Source of the DNA: Marinisporobacter sp.
GTDB lineage: Bacteria; Bacillota; Clostridia; Peptostreptococcales; Thermotaleaceae
Reading direction: 5' to 3'
Length of the DNA stretch: 64,000 bases
NCBI GenBank assembly: GCA_025210525.1
Contig: JAOARP010000026.1
Span: 1 to 64,000, forward strand
Positions 55,501 through 64,000 of the stretch are shown piece after piece. The notes beneath the pieces were generated by a model that ran no database searches, was not told the origin of the DNA, and saw nothing but the letters and a program-made list of their open reading frames with translations. Each line of letters begins with the position of its first letter. Position 1 is the first letter of the stretch. Made by a program: the position numbers and the translations under genes.

Positions 55501-58500
55501 TATTATACACAGCCGTCTAGTAGACCCAATATAGAATCTATTGATCCAGATGAAGGATCGGTAGATGGAGGATATACTATTACGATAAACGGAAAAAGAA
55601 TTGATGGAAGAGAATGCTTTATTGATAATGGGAATGATAAAACAAAAGTATTTATTGATGGAAAGCTAATTCCAAAAGAAGTTATAGAAGTGTCTATTGA
55701 TGGGCTATCTATGAAAGTGAAGGTTCCAGAATTAGGTATTGATATAAAAGAAGTATACAATACAGATCGATTAGAAGTAGCTGTAGTTGTTGTTAACCCT
55801 GATGGAGGAAGTGCAAGTAAGGAAGATGGCTTTACTTATATTGTTCCAATCTCACATCCAGAAATTAATAAAATTACGCCAGAAAAAGGAACTGCTGCTG
55901 GAGGAAATTATGTAGAAATTACAGGGGAAGATTTCAGATTTTATGAACCGTATGATGATGATAATAGAGATGGAAGTTGGCAAGGAGATGAAGACTATCA
56001 GAATCTAAATAAGTGTAAAGTGGAAATTGATGTGGATGAAATTACTGATAGTAGTGGCGAAACAATCATAATAGATAATGGTACAGAGGGACCAGATGAT
56101 TTTACTGGTCAAAATGTAGAAGCATTAAAAAAAGAATATGATAAAGAAAAATATAATCAGTATAATAATTATGATGGAATTGTTCTTCCTGTATTACCAA
56201 AGGTTTATTTTGGAGATCAACAAGCAGAAGTTGTGGAGTTTGGAAATGGTTATTTAAAGGTTATAGCACCTAAAAATGCAGCAGGTGCTGTGGATGTTTA
56301 TGTGAAAAATAATGATTTAGGAATTTCAAATAAAGAAACTTATACTTATGAAGGATCAAGCCCTAAAATCACTAGTATTTCTCCCGATGGAGGGAAAAAA
56401 CAAGGGGGAGATCGAGTAGAAGTTCATGGACAAGATTTTCATAAAAGTGATAATATTGTTTATTACAAAGATGGAGGAAGCTATAAAACAAAAACAATAG
56501 CTCAAACCCTTGTAAGATTTGGAGCTATTACTAATAAGAATATTGCTAGAGAAGAAGAAAACTCTGGAAGAATTGATAATAGTAGGACAACCGTTCGATT
56601 AGATGGTGGTCTTACGGTGAATTACGATGGTGTAAATGATACGTTAAATCTTAATATCATAGAAAATCAGCAAAACTATGCAGTCACGTTACCTTATAAG
56701 GATAATATTGTATATGTTCCTGTAAGTCTTCTTAACTATACAGATAGTGAGGGAGAATCTCTTTCTTATGTAAATGCAACAAGAGGAGATGAATGGATTC
56801 GTTTTGAAGTTTCAGATAGAAGATTATTTGTGGAAAGAGGCTATGCTCCTGTTGTAGAATATGTAAATTCAGGACAGCTTGTTGTACACACACCTTCATA
56901 CTATACGGTAGGACAAGTACCTGTAACAGTAATCAATCCAGATAGTGGAGAAGCAAGTAGTAATTTTGAATATAAAAACCCAGACAGTAAACCTAAAATT
57001 ACTAATATTACAAAGGATGGGAAAAATCCTTCATTAGAAACAGTAGATGGTAAAGAAATGAAAATTCTGCGGATGAGCTACAAAGGCGGTAATATGGTTT
57101 CTGTGTTAGGTTCTGATTTTAGAGAAAATGCTACTATTCAAATAGGTGATATTCTTAGTATAGATTCAGGAAAAATTACTTATCAGCTACCAAACAAAAT
57201 GACTTTTGAGATGCCTGCTGTAGGAGAAGAAAATATAGGAAAATTCTTTAGAGTGATTGTAAGTAATGAAGATTTTGGAAATGCTGTATCAGATGAATTA
57301 ACACCACCTATTTATATTCAATTTACAAAAGGAGAAACAGGACCAGCTATTGAAGAAATCACACCAAACAAAGGACCAGCAAGTGGTGGAAATACAGTAA
57401 CAATAAAAGGAAAAGATTTTAGAGAAGGACTATCTATTCTTATTGGAGATATGATTGTTCCTACTGAAAATGTTACAGTAGTAGATTATAAAACTATAAC
57501 AGTTAAAATGCCTGCTCATACCCCTGGAAAGTTTGAGTTAAAAATAGAAAATCCAGATGGAGAGCTTTCAGACCCAAGTGGGGAGTATACTTATTTAAGT
57601 GCACCAACTATTGTTTCAATAGTAGATCCAAATGATCCAACAGAAGCAAATATTATTAGTAGTATTTCTGTTGAAGGTGGAGAAGAAATAAAAATTAAAG
57701 GTTCTGGATTTGTAGAGGGGGCACGTGTAGTATTTAGTCCTTCTATAGAAAAATCAAGTGAAGAAGGAAAGGAAAAAATATATATTAATGGAGAAGAGTG
57801 GAATTTACTAGAAGGAACAGATGGTTCAGATGTAAGATTTATTGATGAAGGAACTCTTGTAGTGAAAACACCAGCAGGAAAGCTAGATAATATAGGGATT
57901 ATGGTGATTAATCCAGATAGTGGAGCAACAAAGGTTTATGAAGGAATTAAGTATGGTCTTCCTGAACTCCCAGTACCTACAGGAGTTACAGCAGAGCTTG
58001 TATATGACCGATATATTAAAGTAAATTGGACTAAAGTAGAAGATGCTGAAGAATATGAAATTCATGTAGTAATCAATGATCATGAAAAAGTATTTGTAGG
58101 AAGCACAGAGATTACTTCATTAGTTTATAAAAACTTAGACAGAAATACTAAGTACAAGTTTGTTGTAACAGCTATTGGTAAATATGGAGGATCAAAATAT
58201 TCAGAGGAAAGTAATGAAGTAAGAACAGGAGACAAGGTAGGACCAAAAGATGAAGATGGAGAATTAGGTGAAAAAACTAAAATTGAAAAAGTAGGAAATG
58301 CTGCAAATATTATTATTGGAGAAGATGATTCTGAAAAAGCTTTAGATATTGATTTAACGAGAGGGAATTTAGCAGGAGCAAAAGAAGTCATCATTAGTAT
58401 TCCAGCATCTGTTGCAGCAAACTATGATGCTAAGGATGTTACAGTAACGGGTCAAGATTTTAGATTGAAATTCAATCCTAAAAACTTTTATTCTACACAA

Positions 58501-58869
58501 ACAAGTGAAAATAGAAATAAAAGAGATGCAGGCGTTCGTTTTTCAATTAAACCAGATGGAAGAACTGTAGATACCCATATGGGAAGTAATGGTCAAACAA
58601 CTCTTTCAAAGCAATATGAATTAAAAGCTTATGTATATGATGGACAAACGAAAACAGAGATGTCTTATTTACCAGCATATATGCAGATTGCTTTAGATGT
58701 AGATACACAAAAGGCGAGTATGAGAAGAATAAAACATATCACATTAAGCTTTTATGATGAAGATGATCAAGCATGGATTCCTATTGCAAACGGTAGCAGC
58801 GAAAGCTATTCGATTATGGGAGTTACTGAAAAGACAGGAAAATTTGCAGTACTTGGAAGTAGGAGGTAG
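52501..58869 (+). CDS. Giant secreted IPT/TIG-repeat surface protein (2,122 residues)
   Basis: The protein has a signal peptide (about 1-32) and around ten IPT/TIG-type Ig repeats, seen as P-x-I-x-x-I-x-P-x-x-G-x-x-x-G-G-x-x-V-x-I-x-G-x-x-F starts near residues 362, 695, 778, 1009, 1119, 1288, 1505, 1617 and 1705, with less typical ones near 40 and 125. A copper-amine-oxidase-like stalk segment is inserted inside one repeat (about 1365-1455, LDGGLTVNYDG to RRLFVERG). A fibronectin type III domain lies at about 1823-1912. The last 190 residues form a domain ending TGKFAVLGSRR, as in other S-layer-associated proteins. No SLH anchor or sortase signal is visible. The ATG follows GAGAGGTGGTAAA. 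It is probably a structural or adhesive fibre of the envelope. Confidence 0.85.
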   Translation: MVDLLKKGITFSVVFLMLFGMVPWGDIISYAAYDADKFYVDNIAITKIYEDGGYTVSQTKLTIFGRYLQGVDVSNFTEEGLVPLGNRTSDTDSTQEFNIDGDIIGDIRVGGIHIPLEQNEFPTLSGVSKRHVIQGKDALELRGSNLKNIYDHKDEYEVYYNNQSSPTFIADDHFNTVTNAVYIPAGELKGTPGLQKIVISKDKKEYIDFSNNNAKKIAVGQPNEGKNEVAVKIQHTYKDQFSLFQSIDAENLIMNPNRGIPGDTIIFTATKGLDKNRDVFFLEKLTDKFVNENKGVNTQYVEKENEPQKLITQVPPNLKPMDYYVVLTNKIKDGEDPNEKITQMLVLGKFPYYDKFTVIDGKQKMRIDTVSPDKGPDSGSKVEIIGSYFGTLNLPDFIPNSDKKDVHMYKKTDGSDDETVMEIEYSEADDNGFIGSYNGIRVQWAKRTIKVIIGGVAKFAKKSDDSGYEYSFSDSIDKISMITQSITDADEDPTKDVIVESETVLRLEDVPNNVVIKDRAELKDGYTFIRSKLMPNIKSMTPEKIQVVQKSNLPPSYKIGGDYDRLVAIYGENFFVHKYIDQSGTEVIRYPIIEFGNGIRLNKNETGTGSNPNLDLKVFNKQGQEVDGSESNELGSKILVYIPQETDMETIGKTSVKIINPIRNSIEEGLDQTKADAVEFVVPNEVKMPIIQEVAPNIVTVNGGEEVEIIGSNFQDDAKVFIDGNEVSGIKLQGDGRKITFTAPPGREGETQIQVMNPEGGLAIHPFRYVKTYTDPKLTDFSPKSGKTDTLVVVTGQNFLKPDPTATKNDMYKLIGTRIFLEGKEINEYNKNQTTKKIELQPYTAPVGLEILKIIDNKLKLQDYYHSVILEDNNERHYTLDKNMKEEIILSNGVDEQYSIKVLENRIKGEKDGGNTYTVAVKANGITLTNDSNSSDQIELTMKTPFKVENNVIVGDRVEVVDINKLYFTVPKLPGDGYYDVTIVNPDTKKDSRTDNQGFYYYTQPSSRPNIESIDPDEGSVDGGYTITINGKRIDGRECFIDNGNDKTKVFIDGKLIPKEVIEVSIDGLSMKVKVPELGIDIKEVYNTDRLEVAVVVVNPDGGSASKEDGFTYIVPISHPEINKITPEKGTAAGGNYVEITGEDFRFYEPYDDDNRDGSWQGDEDYQNLNKCKVEIDVDEITDSSGETIIIDNGTEGPDDFTGQNVEALKKEYDKEKYNQYNNYDGIVLPVLPKVYFGDQQAEVVEFGNGYLKVIAPKNAAGAVDVYVKNNDLGISNKETYTYEGSSPKITSISPDGGKKQGGDRVEVHGQDFHKSDNIVYYKDGGSYKTKTIAQTLVRFGAITNKNIAREEENSGRIDNSRTTVRLDGGLTVNYDGVNDTLNLNIIENQQNYAVTLPYKDNIVYVPVSLLNYTDSEGESLSYVNATRGDEWIRFEVSDRRLFVERGYAPVVEYVNSGQLVVHTPSYYTVGQVPVTVINPDSGEASSNFEYKNPDSKPKITNITKDGKNPSLETVDGKEMKILRMSYKGGNMVSVLGSDFRENATIQIGDILSIDSGKITYQLPNKMTFEMPAVGEENIGKFFRVIVSNEDFGNAVSDELTPPIYIQFTKGETGPAIEEITPNKGPASGGNTVTIKGKDFREGLSILIGDMIVPTENVTVVDYKTITVKMPAHTPGKFELKIENPDGELSDPSGEYTYLSAPTIVSIVDPNDPTEANIISSISVEGGEEIKIKGSGFVEGARVVFSPSIEKSSEEGKEKIYINGEEWNLLEGTDGSDVRFIDEGTLVVKTPAGKLDNIGIMVINPDSGATKVYEGIKYGLPELPVPTGVTAELVYDRYIKVNWTKVEDAEEYEIHVVINDHEKVFVGSTEITSLVYKNLDRNTKYKFVVTAIGKYGGSKYSEESNEVRTGDKVGPKDEDGELGEKTKIEKVGNAANIIIGEDDSEKALDIDLTRGNLAGAKEVIISIPASVAANYDAKDVTVTGQDFRLKFNPKNFYSTQTSENRNKRDAGVRFSIKPDGRTVDTHMGSNGQTTLSKQYELKAYVYDGQTKTEMSYLPAYMQIALDVDTQKASMRRIKHITLSFYDEDDQAWIPIANGSSESYSIMGVTEKTGKFAVLGSRR

Positions 58870-58873
58870 AAGG

Positions 58874-60547
58874 ATGAAAAAAATATTAATAGTGTTGTCT
58901 ATGTTATTACTAGCCTCAGTAATTTCCTATGCAGATATAAACGGCCCTTATCGAGATGGAATGATCGAAGGATATGTAAAAAAGGTTTTAGAAAATCAAA
59001 TACAGATTGAAGAATATGATGGAACCGTACATCTTTTAAATCTAGATAGAAAAGTAAATTTTCAAATTGATGGAAAAACCGTTGGGCTAAAGGATTTCAA
59101 ACCAGGAATGGAAGTATATGGAGAACTCCGAGGAAGAAGATTAAAATATATTGATAGTTATTCAACAGAAAATTTAGGATATATTCCTCCAGGAGGAAAG
59201 GTTCGAACAGGGATTGTAAAAAAAATTGATAGAGATCAGATGATGATTAAAACAATTATAGGAAAAGAAGAAATTTACTTTACTTCTTCTGATACTATTT
59301 GCTTAAAGAAAGGGGAAAATGTCCCTCTTTCTACTCTTTATGAGGGAGACCATGTAAAACTCTATTTCGACGAAGTAGATGCAACGACTATTAGTAGAAT
59401 GAGTATTGAAGGAGATTCTATTTTAATAAAGGATTTATATCGTGGAAAGCTTGCAAGAGCAGATCAATTAGAAGATGAAATTGTTCTTGACCAGATAGAA
59501 GTGTTTAGAAATGGCAAGTGGAAAGAAGATAAAAATAGCATAGCTATTCCTTTTTCTCAAGATTTACCTTTATATGTAGCAGGTCAAAAGATCCCTTATA
59601 AGAATTTAAAATATTATAGAGGAAAAACTGTATATATGGCTATGAAGGATTTCTTTGGAACAGATAAAATAGAAAAAATGGTTGTGAAAAGCCAATATGA
59701 AAAAACTTATTCAGAAAAAATAGAAAGGATCAATTGGTATTCAGATACCTTTGAGTTAGCAAATCATCAAAATATTAATTTTTCTGAAGGAACCATGGTT
59801 ATAAAAAATGGAAGACTTGTAGACAAAGAGTCTATCAATCCAGAGTCAGATGCATTTGTTGTAGCTGATGGAAGAGGAAGTAATCTTTATGCAGATGTAA
59901 TCAGTATCTATAATGAAGACTTGAATAATTCTAACATAGGTCAAAATTATATCTATGCAGGAAGACTTAGTAGAATATTTGAAGATAAAGTTTATTTGAA
60001 GGATTTCTATCTCTTAGATCGTCATGATTGGGAATCCTTTAGTACAAGAGATGAAGATGATGAAAAAGAATTATTCTATGATAATGATACAAAAATTTAT
60101 GATCTTGAGAACAAAAAATATATTGAACCAAAAGAATTCTTTGCAGCAGATTATGCAGTAGATGAAGATTCGGATGATGATGAACGTATCAAAAAGAATA
60201 ATCTTAAAGATTGGTATGGATATATCTATACAGATGGAGATAGAATCTCTAGTATTATGGTTCAAAAAGATCTTGATTCATTAAGAAAACAAAGGATTAC
60301 AAATGCTGTAGTTGAGAAGACTGAAGAGGATAGTCTAGTTGGATGGACAGCTTATGTAAGAGATGCAAAAGACTATAGCTACAGACATGATGAATGGATG
60401 GCAAAAAATACAACTATTCGAATGAATTTAACAAAGGCAATGATCATAAAGAACGGAAAAATCATAGAACCATATGAATTACAAGCAGGAAATAGATTGT
60501 ATATTGTAAGGGATGATTTTTACGGAAAAGTTGTTGTTGTAAAATAA
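58874..60547 (+). CDS. Secreted beta-repeat protein of the surface locus
   Basis: The 557-residue protein has a cleavable signal peptide (about 1-20, ending SYA) and then a chain of short beta-rich units with the recurring pattern G-x-V-x-K-I-x-x-D-x-I-x-I followed by I-x-x-G-x-x-V-x-L-x-x-L-x-x-G-D-x-V. These look like OB-like or SH3-like barrels, as in other proteins encoded next to SLH genes. I do not recognise a named family. The frame opens at 58754 inside the giant gene, but AGGAGGTAGAAGG places the start at ATG 58874, 5 bases after its stop. The two are clearly cotranscribed. Confidence 0.82.
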   Translation: MKKILIVLSMLLLASVISYADINGPYRDGMIEGYVKKVLENQIQIEEYDGTVHLLNLDRKVNFQIDGKTVGLKDFKPGMEVYGELRGRRLKYIDSYSTENLGYIPPGGKVRTGIVKKIDRDQMMIKTIIGKEEIYFTSSDTICLKKGENVPLSTLYEGDHVKLYFDEVDATTISRMSIEGDSILIKDLYRGKLARADQLEDEIVLDQIEVFRNGKWKEDKNSIAIPFSQDLPLYVAGQKIPYKNLKYYRGKTVYMAMKDFFGTDKIEKMVVKSQYEKTYSEKIERINWYSDTFELANHQNINFSEGTMVIKNGRLVDKESINPESDAFVVADGRGSNLYADVISIYNEDLNNSNIGQNYIYAGRLSRIFEDKVYLKDFYLLDRHDWESFSTRDEDDEKELFYDNDTKIYDLENKKYIEPKEFFAADYAVDEDSDDDERIKKNNLKDWYGYIYTDGDRISSIMVQKDLDSLRKQRITNAVVEKTEEDSLVGWTAYVRDAKDYSYRHDEWMAKNTTIRMNLTKAMIIKNGKIIEPYELQAGNRLYIVRDDFYGKVVVVK

Positions 60548-60562
60548 AGGCTGACATCAAAT

Positions 60563-60580
60563 GGGAGTAAGATTACTCCC
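60563..60580 (+). other. Hairpin between surface-locus genes
   Basis: GGGAGTAA and TTACTCCC form a perfect 8-bp stem with a 2-base gap; flanking CATCAA/TTGGTG can extend it. No T tail, so read-through to the SLH gene is likely. Confidence 0.5.
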
Positions 60581-60634
60581 CTTGGTGTTTGAGATGAATG
60601 ATTAGTATAAGGATACCTTGAAGGGGGAGATTTT

Positions 60635-62131
60635 TTGAAACGATTGATTGGTAGTATACTTGTTATTTTATTATTGTTTACTCCTATTACTACATGGGCT
60701 ACACCCCCTGGGTTTTCTGGTGGAGTAAATAATGAGTATGAATACGAGGAATGGGTTTTTATAACGGGAGAGCCTATTAAATTTGTGGGAAAGCTTACAG
60801 TAAAAGAGAAGGAAAAGGATACAGAAAAGACAACTTCTTATACTTATAAATTAACATCAGAAGATAAGTCTCTTAACGGAAAATTAGATCGAACTGTAAG
60901 TCTTTTGACAACTTATACTAAAAGAAATGATAAAGGTCAAACTATTGGACAGACTGTTATTGATAAATATAAAGAAATCATAACTGTTGGAAAAGATAAA
61001 TATGCGTTAGAAAAGGATGGAGGCTATGAGCTTTCCAAATCGGATATTATAGATAACCGTCCTGCTTCAGATTTTTACTCTGGGAACTTAAAAGGAAGAA
61101 AATATTATAAAATCAATAAAGACGAAGGAGAAGTCATTGTTGATATGAGTGGTGGAAATGTAGGGTATAACAATTTTTGGGGAAATACAGAAACACAAAT
61201 TCTTGATTATACTATTACTTCTACAAAACAAACAGAAAATGATAATGGAAATACTTGGAATGGAACTGTAAAGGTGCAAGTATCAGATAGTATGACAAAA
61301 GCCCTTAAGTATTCAGATAATGAAGCGAACTTTTCAAGCTTTTATGGAGGGCATGTAAGGGTTACGAATCAAGAAATGGTATCTAAATATAATTACAATC
61401 TTCCTAAAATAGAAAACAATACCATTAATAATAATAAAAGAATGATTGGAAGTAAGCTATTAAGACAGAAAATGGTACCAAAGGTTGAAAGACTCATCAT
61501 ACCAAAGTTTAAGGATATAGGTGGACACCCTGCAGAAGAATATATTAAAAAGCTATATTCTCTAGATGTATTTGATGAAAATTCAGCATTCTTTACACCT
61601 GATATTCCTTTTACTAGAGGAGAATTTACAAAAGGAATTATAAGAGTATGTAATATAAGACCTTCTTTAGAAGAAGCGAAAAAACCTCGTAGAACTAGAG
61701 GAAAACAATCTGAAGAGGTATCACCTTTTAAAGATATACCAGTTACAGACCCAGACTATAAATATATAAAGGATGGGGTAGACAAAAATCTTATATCAGG
61801 AGTTACTAAAGATTTATTTAAACCAGAAAACCCTCTTACAAAAGCTCAAGCAATAACTATTTTAATAAAGGCAATAGGCTTTGAAAATAAAGCTCCTAAT
61901 CCTGGATATTATACGGCCTTTACTGATGATAATAAAATTCCGAGCTGGGCAAAGGATAGTATTTATATGGCAAAAGAAATTGGTATTATCCAAGGAGATA
62001 ATTATAATCGTATCAATCCAAATAAAAACATTACAAGAGCTGAAGGCTCTGAGATGTTAGTAAGATTCTTAGAATTTTTACAAAAGGATTTACAGAGGGA
62101 TTATAGAGAAAATATTATTAATTTTCGTTAA
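60635..62131 (+). CDS. SLH-domain surface protein
   Basis: The 498-residue protein has a signal peptide (about 1-23), an unassigned beta-rich region (about 30-280) and three C-terminal SLH repeats: FKDIGGHPAEEYIKKLYSLDVF at about 289, SPFKDIPVTDPDYKYIKDGVD at about 366, and FTDDNKIPSWAKDSIYMAKEIGI at about 429, each closed by the R/K-x-E/Q-A helix typical of the family. It starts with TTG after AAGGGGGAG. It could anchor the upstream giant proteins to the wall polymer. Confidence 0.88.
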   Translation: MKRLIGSILVILLLFTPITTWATPPGFSGGVNNEYEYEEWVFITGEPIKFVGKLTVKEKEKDTEKTTSYTYKLTSEDKSLNGKLDRTVSLLTTYTKRNDKGQTIGQTVIDKYKEIITVGKDKYALEKDGGYELSKSDIIDNRPASDFYSGNLKGRKYYKINKDEGEVIVDMSGGNVGYNNFWGNTETQILDYTITSTKQTENDNGNTWNGTVKVQVSDSMTKALKYSDNEANFSSFYGGHVRVTNQEMVSKYNYNLPKIENNTINNNKRMIGSKLLRQKMVPKVERLIIPKFKDIGGHPAEEYIKKLYSLDVFDENSAFFTPDIPFTRGEFTKGIIRVCNIRPSLEEAKKPRRTRGKQSEEVSPFKDIPVTDPDYKYIKDGVDKNLISGVTKDLFKPENPLTKAQAITILIKAIGFENKAPNPGYYTAFTDDNKIPSWAKDSIYMAKEIGIIQGDNYNRINPNKNITRAEGSEMLVRFLEFLQKDLQRDYRENIINFR

Positions 62132-62223
62132 TAGTAGGTAGTATGAAAAGAAATAGAGCTATTTAGATATGTAAAATAAAAGAATAGAAATTAATGCTTA
62201 GAAAATATATAATGAAAATATTG

Positions 62224-62256
62224 TAGAGACAGAAAAATTTCTGTCTCTATGATTTT
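62224..62256 (+). terminator. Rho-independent terminator after the SLH gene
   Basis: TAGAGACAGAAA (62224-62235) pairs perfectly with TTTCTGTCTCTA (62238-62249), then TGATTTTAT. Confidence 0.8.
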
Positions 62257-62336
62257 ATAAAAAATATAAATGATATAATATAACAAAAGGGGTCTCAAAA
62301 GAAAAAGTTCTTATACTAAAAAAGAGGGTGATGGGG

Positions 62337-63749
62337 ATGAACAACTTTTGCAAAAGAGCATATAGTATAATCATTTGTATGCTGATTATGGTAGTAACAT
62401 TAACAAGCTTTTCTTATGCTAATGAAGCTACAAAAACATTTAAAAATTTAGATGAAAGATTAGCGTATTTAAAGAGTATTATTCAGTATATTGAAAAAAA
62501 CTATGATGGAAAAGTGACAGAAGAAGAGCTTATGGAAGGAGCTTATAAGGGAGTATTTGAAGTATTAGATCCACATAGCAATTATTTTGAAAAAGATGAA
62601 TATGGTAAATTTGAAATAGACAATATAGGTGTTTATGGAGGAATTGGTGCAACCATAAGTGTCGTAGATGGAAAGCTTACTATTGCAGGTTTTATGGAAA
62701 ATTCTCCTGCTAAGAGAGCTGGAGTGAAAATAGAAGATAGAATAGAGAGTATAAATGATGAAGAGGTAAGTAAATACAAATCAAAAAATGCTATAGATTT
62801 ACTTTTAGGAGAGCCAGAAACAAAAGTAAAGCTTGGTATTAAAAGAAAAGGACAAGAAAGTATTCGATACTTTTATGTTCAAAGAGAAATCATTAAAATC
62901 AATCCAGTACAATTTAAAGTAATAGATGATTGTATAGGGTATATTCGTATTGCTGAATTTAATCAAAATGCTAGTGAAAATGTAAAAAAAGCTTTAGATG
63001 AGCTGAAATCAAAAAATATAAAAGGGATTATACTAGACTTAAGGGGAAATTTAGGAGGGTTACTACAGGAAGGTGTAAAGGTAGCGGATGAATTTATTCC
63101 TAAAGGACCTGTTGTACATATTAACTATAAAAATAAAAAGAGAGAAACCTTGTATGCAAGAAAAGAAAAAATAAATATGCCAGTAGTAGTGCTAGTGAAT
63201 CAACTTACTGCTAGTGCATCAGAAATTGTTTCAGGAGCCATACAAGATACAAAATCAGGAATCCTTGTAGGGACGAAGACTTATGGAAAAGGAACAGTAC
63301 AACAAACACTACCCATTACGAATGGTGGAGGAATCAAGCTTACGATTGCAGAATATCTAACACCTAATGAGAGAAGCATCAATGGAATAGGAATTGACCC
63401 TGATGTTGTTGTGAAGAATAGTAGCGGAATTAGTAAAGGGGTTATAGCAGCCTTTGTGTCTATGGTAGAAGACAAAAGCTTTTCTTTAGGAGAAAGAGGA
63501 TTAAATGTATATGGTGCACAACAAAGGCTGAAGCTTTTAGGATATGAAAAAGTAGAAGCTACAAGTATTTTAGACGGGGTTACATTAAATGCCCTTAAAG
63601 ATTTTCAAAAAAATAATGGGTTAGAAGAAAATGGGATATTAGATTTAAAAACAAGAGATCAGATCAATACAAAAATAGAACAAATAGCAAATGGAGAATT
63701 AAAAGATGCACAATTAGAAAAAGGGATAGAAATTCTAAAATCTTATTGA
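62337..63749 (+). CDS. S41-family C-terminal processing peptidase with peptidoglycan-binding tail
   Basis: A 470-residue exported CtpA/CtpB-type serine protease. It has a signal/anchor helix (about 5-28), an N-terminal helical domain, a PDZ domain (about 90-175, IDNIGVYGGIGATI and FMENSPAKRAGVKIEDRI), the S41 catalytic core (about 185-370) with the Ser in NQLTASASEIVSGA and the Lys in TKTYGKGTVQQ, and a C-terminal PG_binding_1 domain (about 385-440, LGERGLNVYGAQQRLKLLGYE). The last domain ties it to the wall. In Bacillus, CtpB cleaves SpoIVFA to activate pro-sigma-K processing; whether this enzyme has that role is open. GAGGG spacing favours ATG 62337 over GTG 62328 or ATG 62331. Confidence 0.92.
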   Translation: MNNFCKRAYSIIICMLIMVVTLTSFSYANEATKTFKNLDERLAYLKSIIQYIEKNYDGKVTEEELMEGAYKGVFEVLDPHSNYFEKDEYGKFEIDNIGVYGGIGATISVVDGKLTIAGFMENSPAKRAGVKIEDRIESINDEEVSKYKSKNAIDLLLGEPETKVKLGIKRKGQESIRYFYVQREIIKINPVQFKVIDDCIGYIRIAEFNQNASENVKKALDELKSKNIKGIILDLRGNLGGLLQEGVKVADEFIPKGPVVHINYKNKKRETLYARKEKINMPVVVLVNQLTASASEIVSGAIQDTKSGILVGTKTYGKGTVQQTLPITNGGGIKLTIAEYLTPNERSINGIGIDPDVVVKNSSGISKGVIAAFVSMVEDKSFSLGERGLNVYGAQQRLKLLGYEKVEATSILDGVTLNALKDFQKNNGLEENGILDLKTRDQINTKIEQIANGELKDAQLEKGIEILKSY

Positions 63750-63774
63750 CGCGTATAAAAGAATGAGATATAAT
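63746..63774 (+). promoter_or_regulatory. Sigma-A promoter of the small structured RNA
   Basis: TTGACG (63746-63751), a 17-base spacer and TATAAT (63769-63774). The -35 element overlaps the stop codon of the S41 gene. Confidence 0.85.
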
Positions 63775-63780
63775 ATTTGA

Positions 63781-63889
63781 GTTATTATAAAAAAGAAAAA
63801 GTCGAGCACCCTTTCCTTTGGGTGCCCTGCCATAATATGGAATGCGGACACAGGTAGGTCACCCGTAGGGGTGACCTCTCTCTTTTTTT
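63781..63889 (+). ncRNA. Small structured RNA or leader with own promoter and terminator
   Basis: From the predicted start about 7 bases after the -10, an RNA of about 109 nt would contain three structures: GCACCC/GGGTGC (63806-63811 with 63820-63825); a CCTG/CAGG stem (63826-63829 with 63851-63854) enclosing CCATA-A-TATGG; and a strong terminator AGGTCACCC/GGGTGACCT (63856-63864 with 63869-63877) with a T run. No coding frame fits. I do not recognise an Rfam family. It is either a small RNA or an attenuating leader of the gene starting at 63987. Confidence 0.6.
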
Positions 63890-63986
63890 GAAGAGAAGTT
63901 ATTTTTTATTGTTTAAAGGGAAATGTTAAAAGCATAAAATGGATACGTAAAAGATAAAAATCAAAAGATGAAAGGAGTACTTATAC

Positions 63987-64000
63987 ATGACAAAGTATAT
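63987..64000 (+). CDS. Start of a gene leaving the window (partial)
   Basis: ATG at 63987 follows AAAGGAG with 10 bases between, and the codons read M-T-K-Y before the window ends. Four residues do not allow identification. It is the first gene after the structured RNA and may be controlled by it. Confidence 0.6.

Noticed and set aside
1-64000. CRISPR arrays, rRNA, tRNA or classical insertion sequences
   Set aside because: No repeat-spacer arrays, no rRNA- or tRNA-like stretches, and no DDE transposase frames were seen.

Overview
The window is low-GC DNA from an anaerobic, endospore-forming, amino-acid-fermenting member of the Clostridia. The evidence is AT-rich codon use, strong AGGAGG-type ribosome sites, many sporulation and germination genes (yabG, sipL, spoIIR, a gerA-type operon, sleB/ypeB), an arginine deiminase operon and a lysine-fermentation (kam/kdd) operon. 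The exact genus cannot be fixed from sequence alone.

Layout. 1-3119: an RND-family exporter and its terminator. 3154-14230: the yabG - spoIID/amidase - veg neighbourhood, which holds the most remarkable structure here. yabG is cut by a 4,042-bp element (3926-7967) carrying a large serine recombinase, a sigma-54-driven thiolase and a YkgJ-type protein. The next gene, a SpoIID-amidase fusion, is cut by a different 4,128-bp element (8915-13042) carrying an MFS transporter, an EamA transporter and a second large serine recombinase. Removing each element at the predicted crossover dinucleotide restores uninterrupted proteins of 294 and 478 residues. The joined element ends form inverted-repeat attP-like sites, nearly perfect for the second element. 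These look like two independent skin-type developmental excision elements sitting in adjacent sporulation genes.

14396-25734: a chemoreceptor, then arcA-arcB-arcC (arginine deiminase pathway), argG-argH and a second ornithine carbamoyltransferase, then sipL. 25810-28016: a small membrane protein, ispE and a GntR regulator. 28083-35165: germination and sporulation genes (a gerA-B-C operon with a small membrane partner, spoIIR, sleB, ypeB). 35272-37617: ddl, a DUF1934 gene and an ArgRS-derived protein lacking the catalytic domain.

37636-46969: a PAS-AAA+-Fis sigma-54 activator followed by kdd-kamA-kamB-kamC-kamD-kamE for anaerobic lysine fermentation. A textbook -24/-12 promoter precedes kdd, and a near-identical one precedes the thiolase inside the yabG element. 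This suggests that one activator controls the lysine pathway and the thiolase that finishes it, although the cleavage enzyme genes kce and kal are not in the window. 47038-62256: a cell-surface locus with SLH-anchored proteins, a stalk-domain protein, two large secreted Ig/IPT-type proteins (888 and 2,122 residues) and an accessory secreted protein. 62337-64000: a secreted S41/CtpA-type protease with a peptidoglycan-binding tail, a small structured RNA with its own promoter and terminator, and the first codons of a gene leaving the window. I saw no rRNA, tRNA, CRISPR array or classical insertion sequence.
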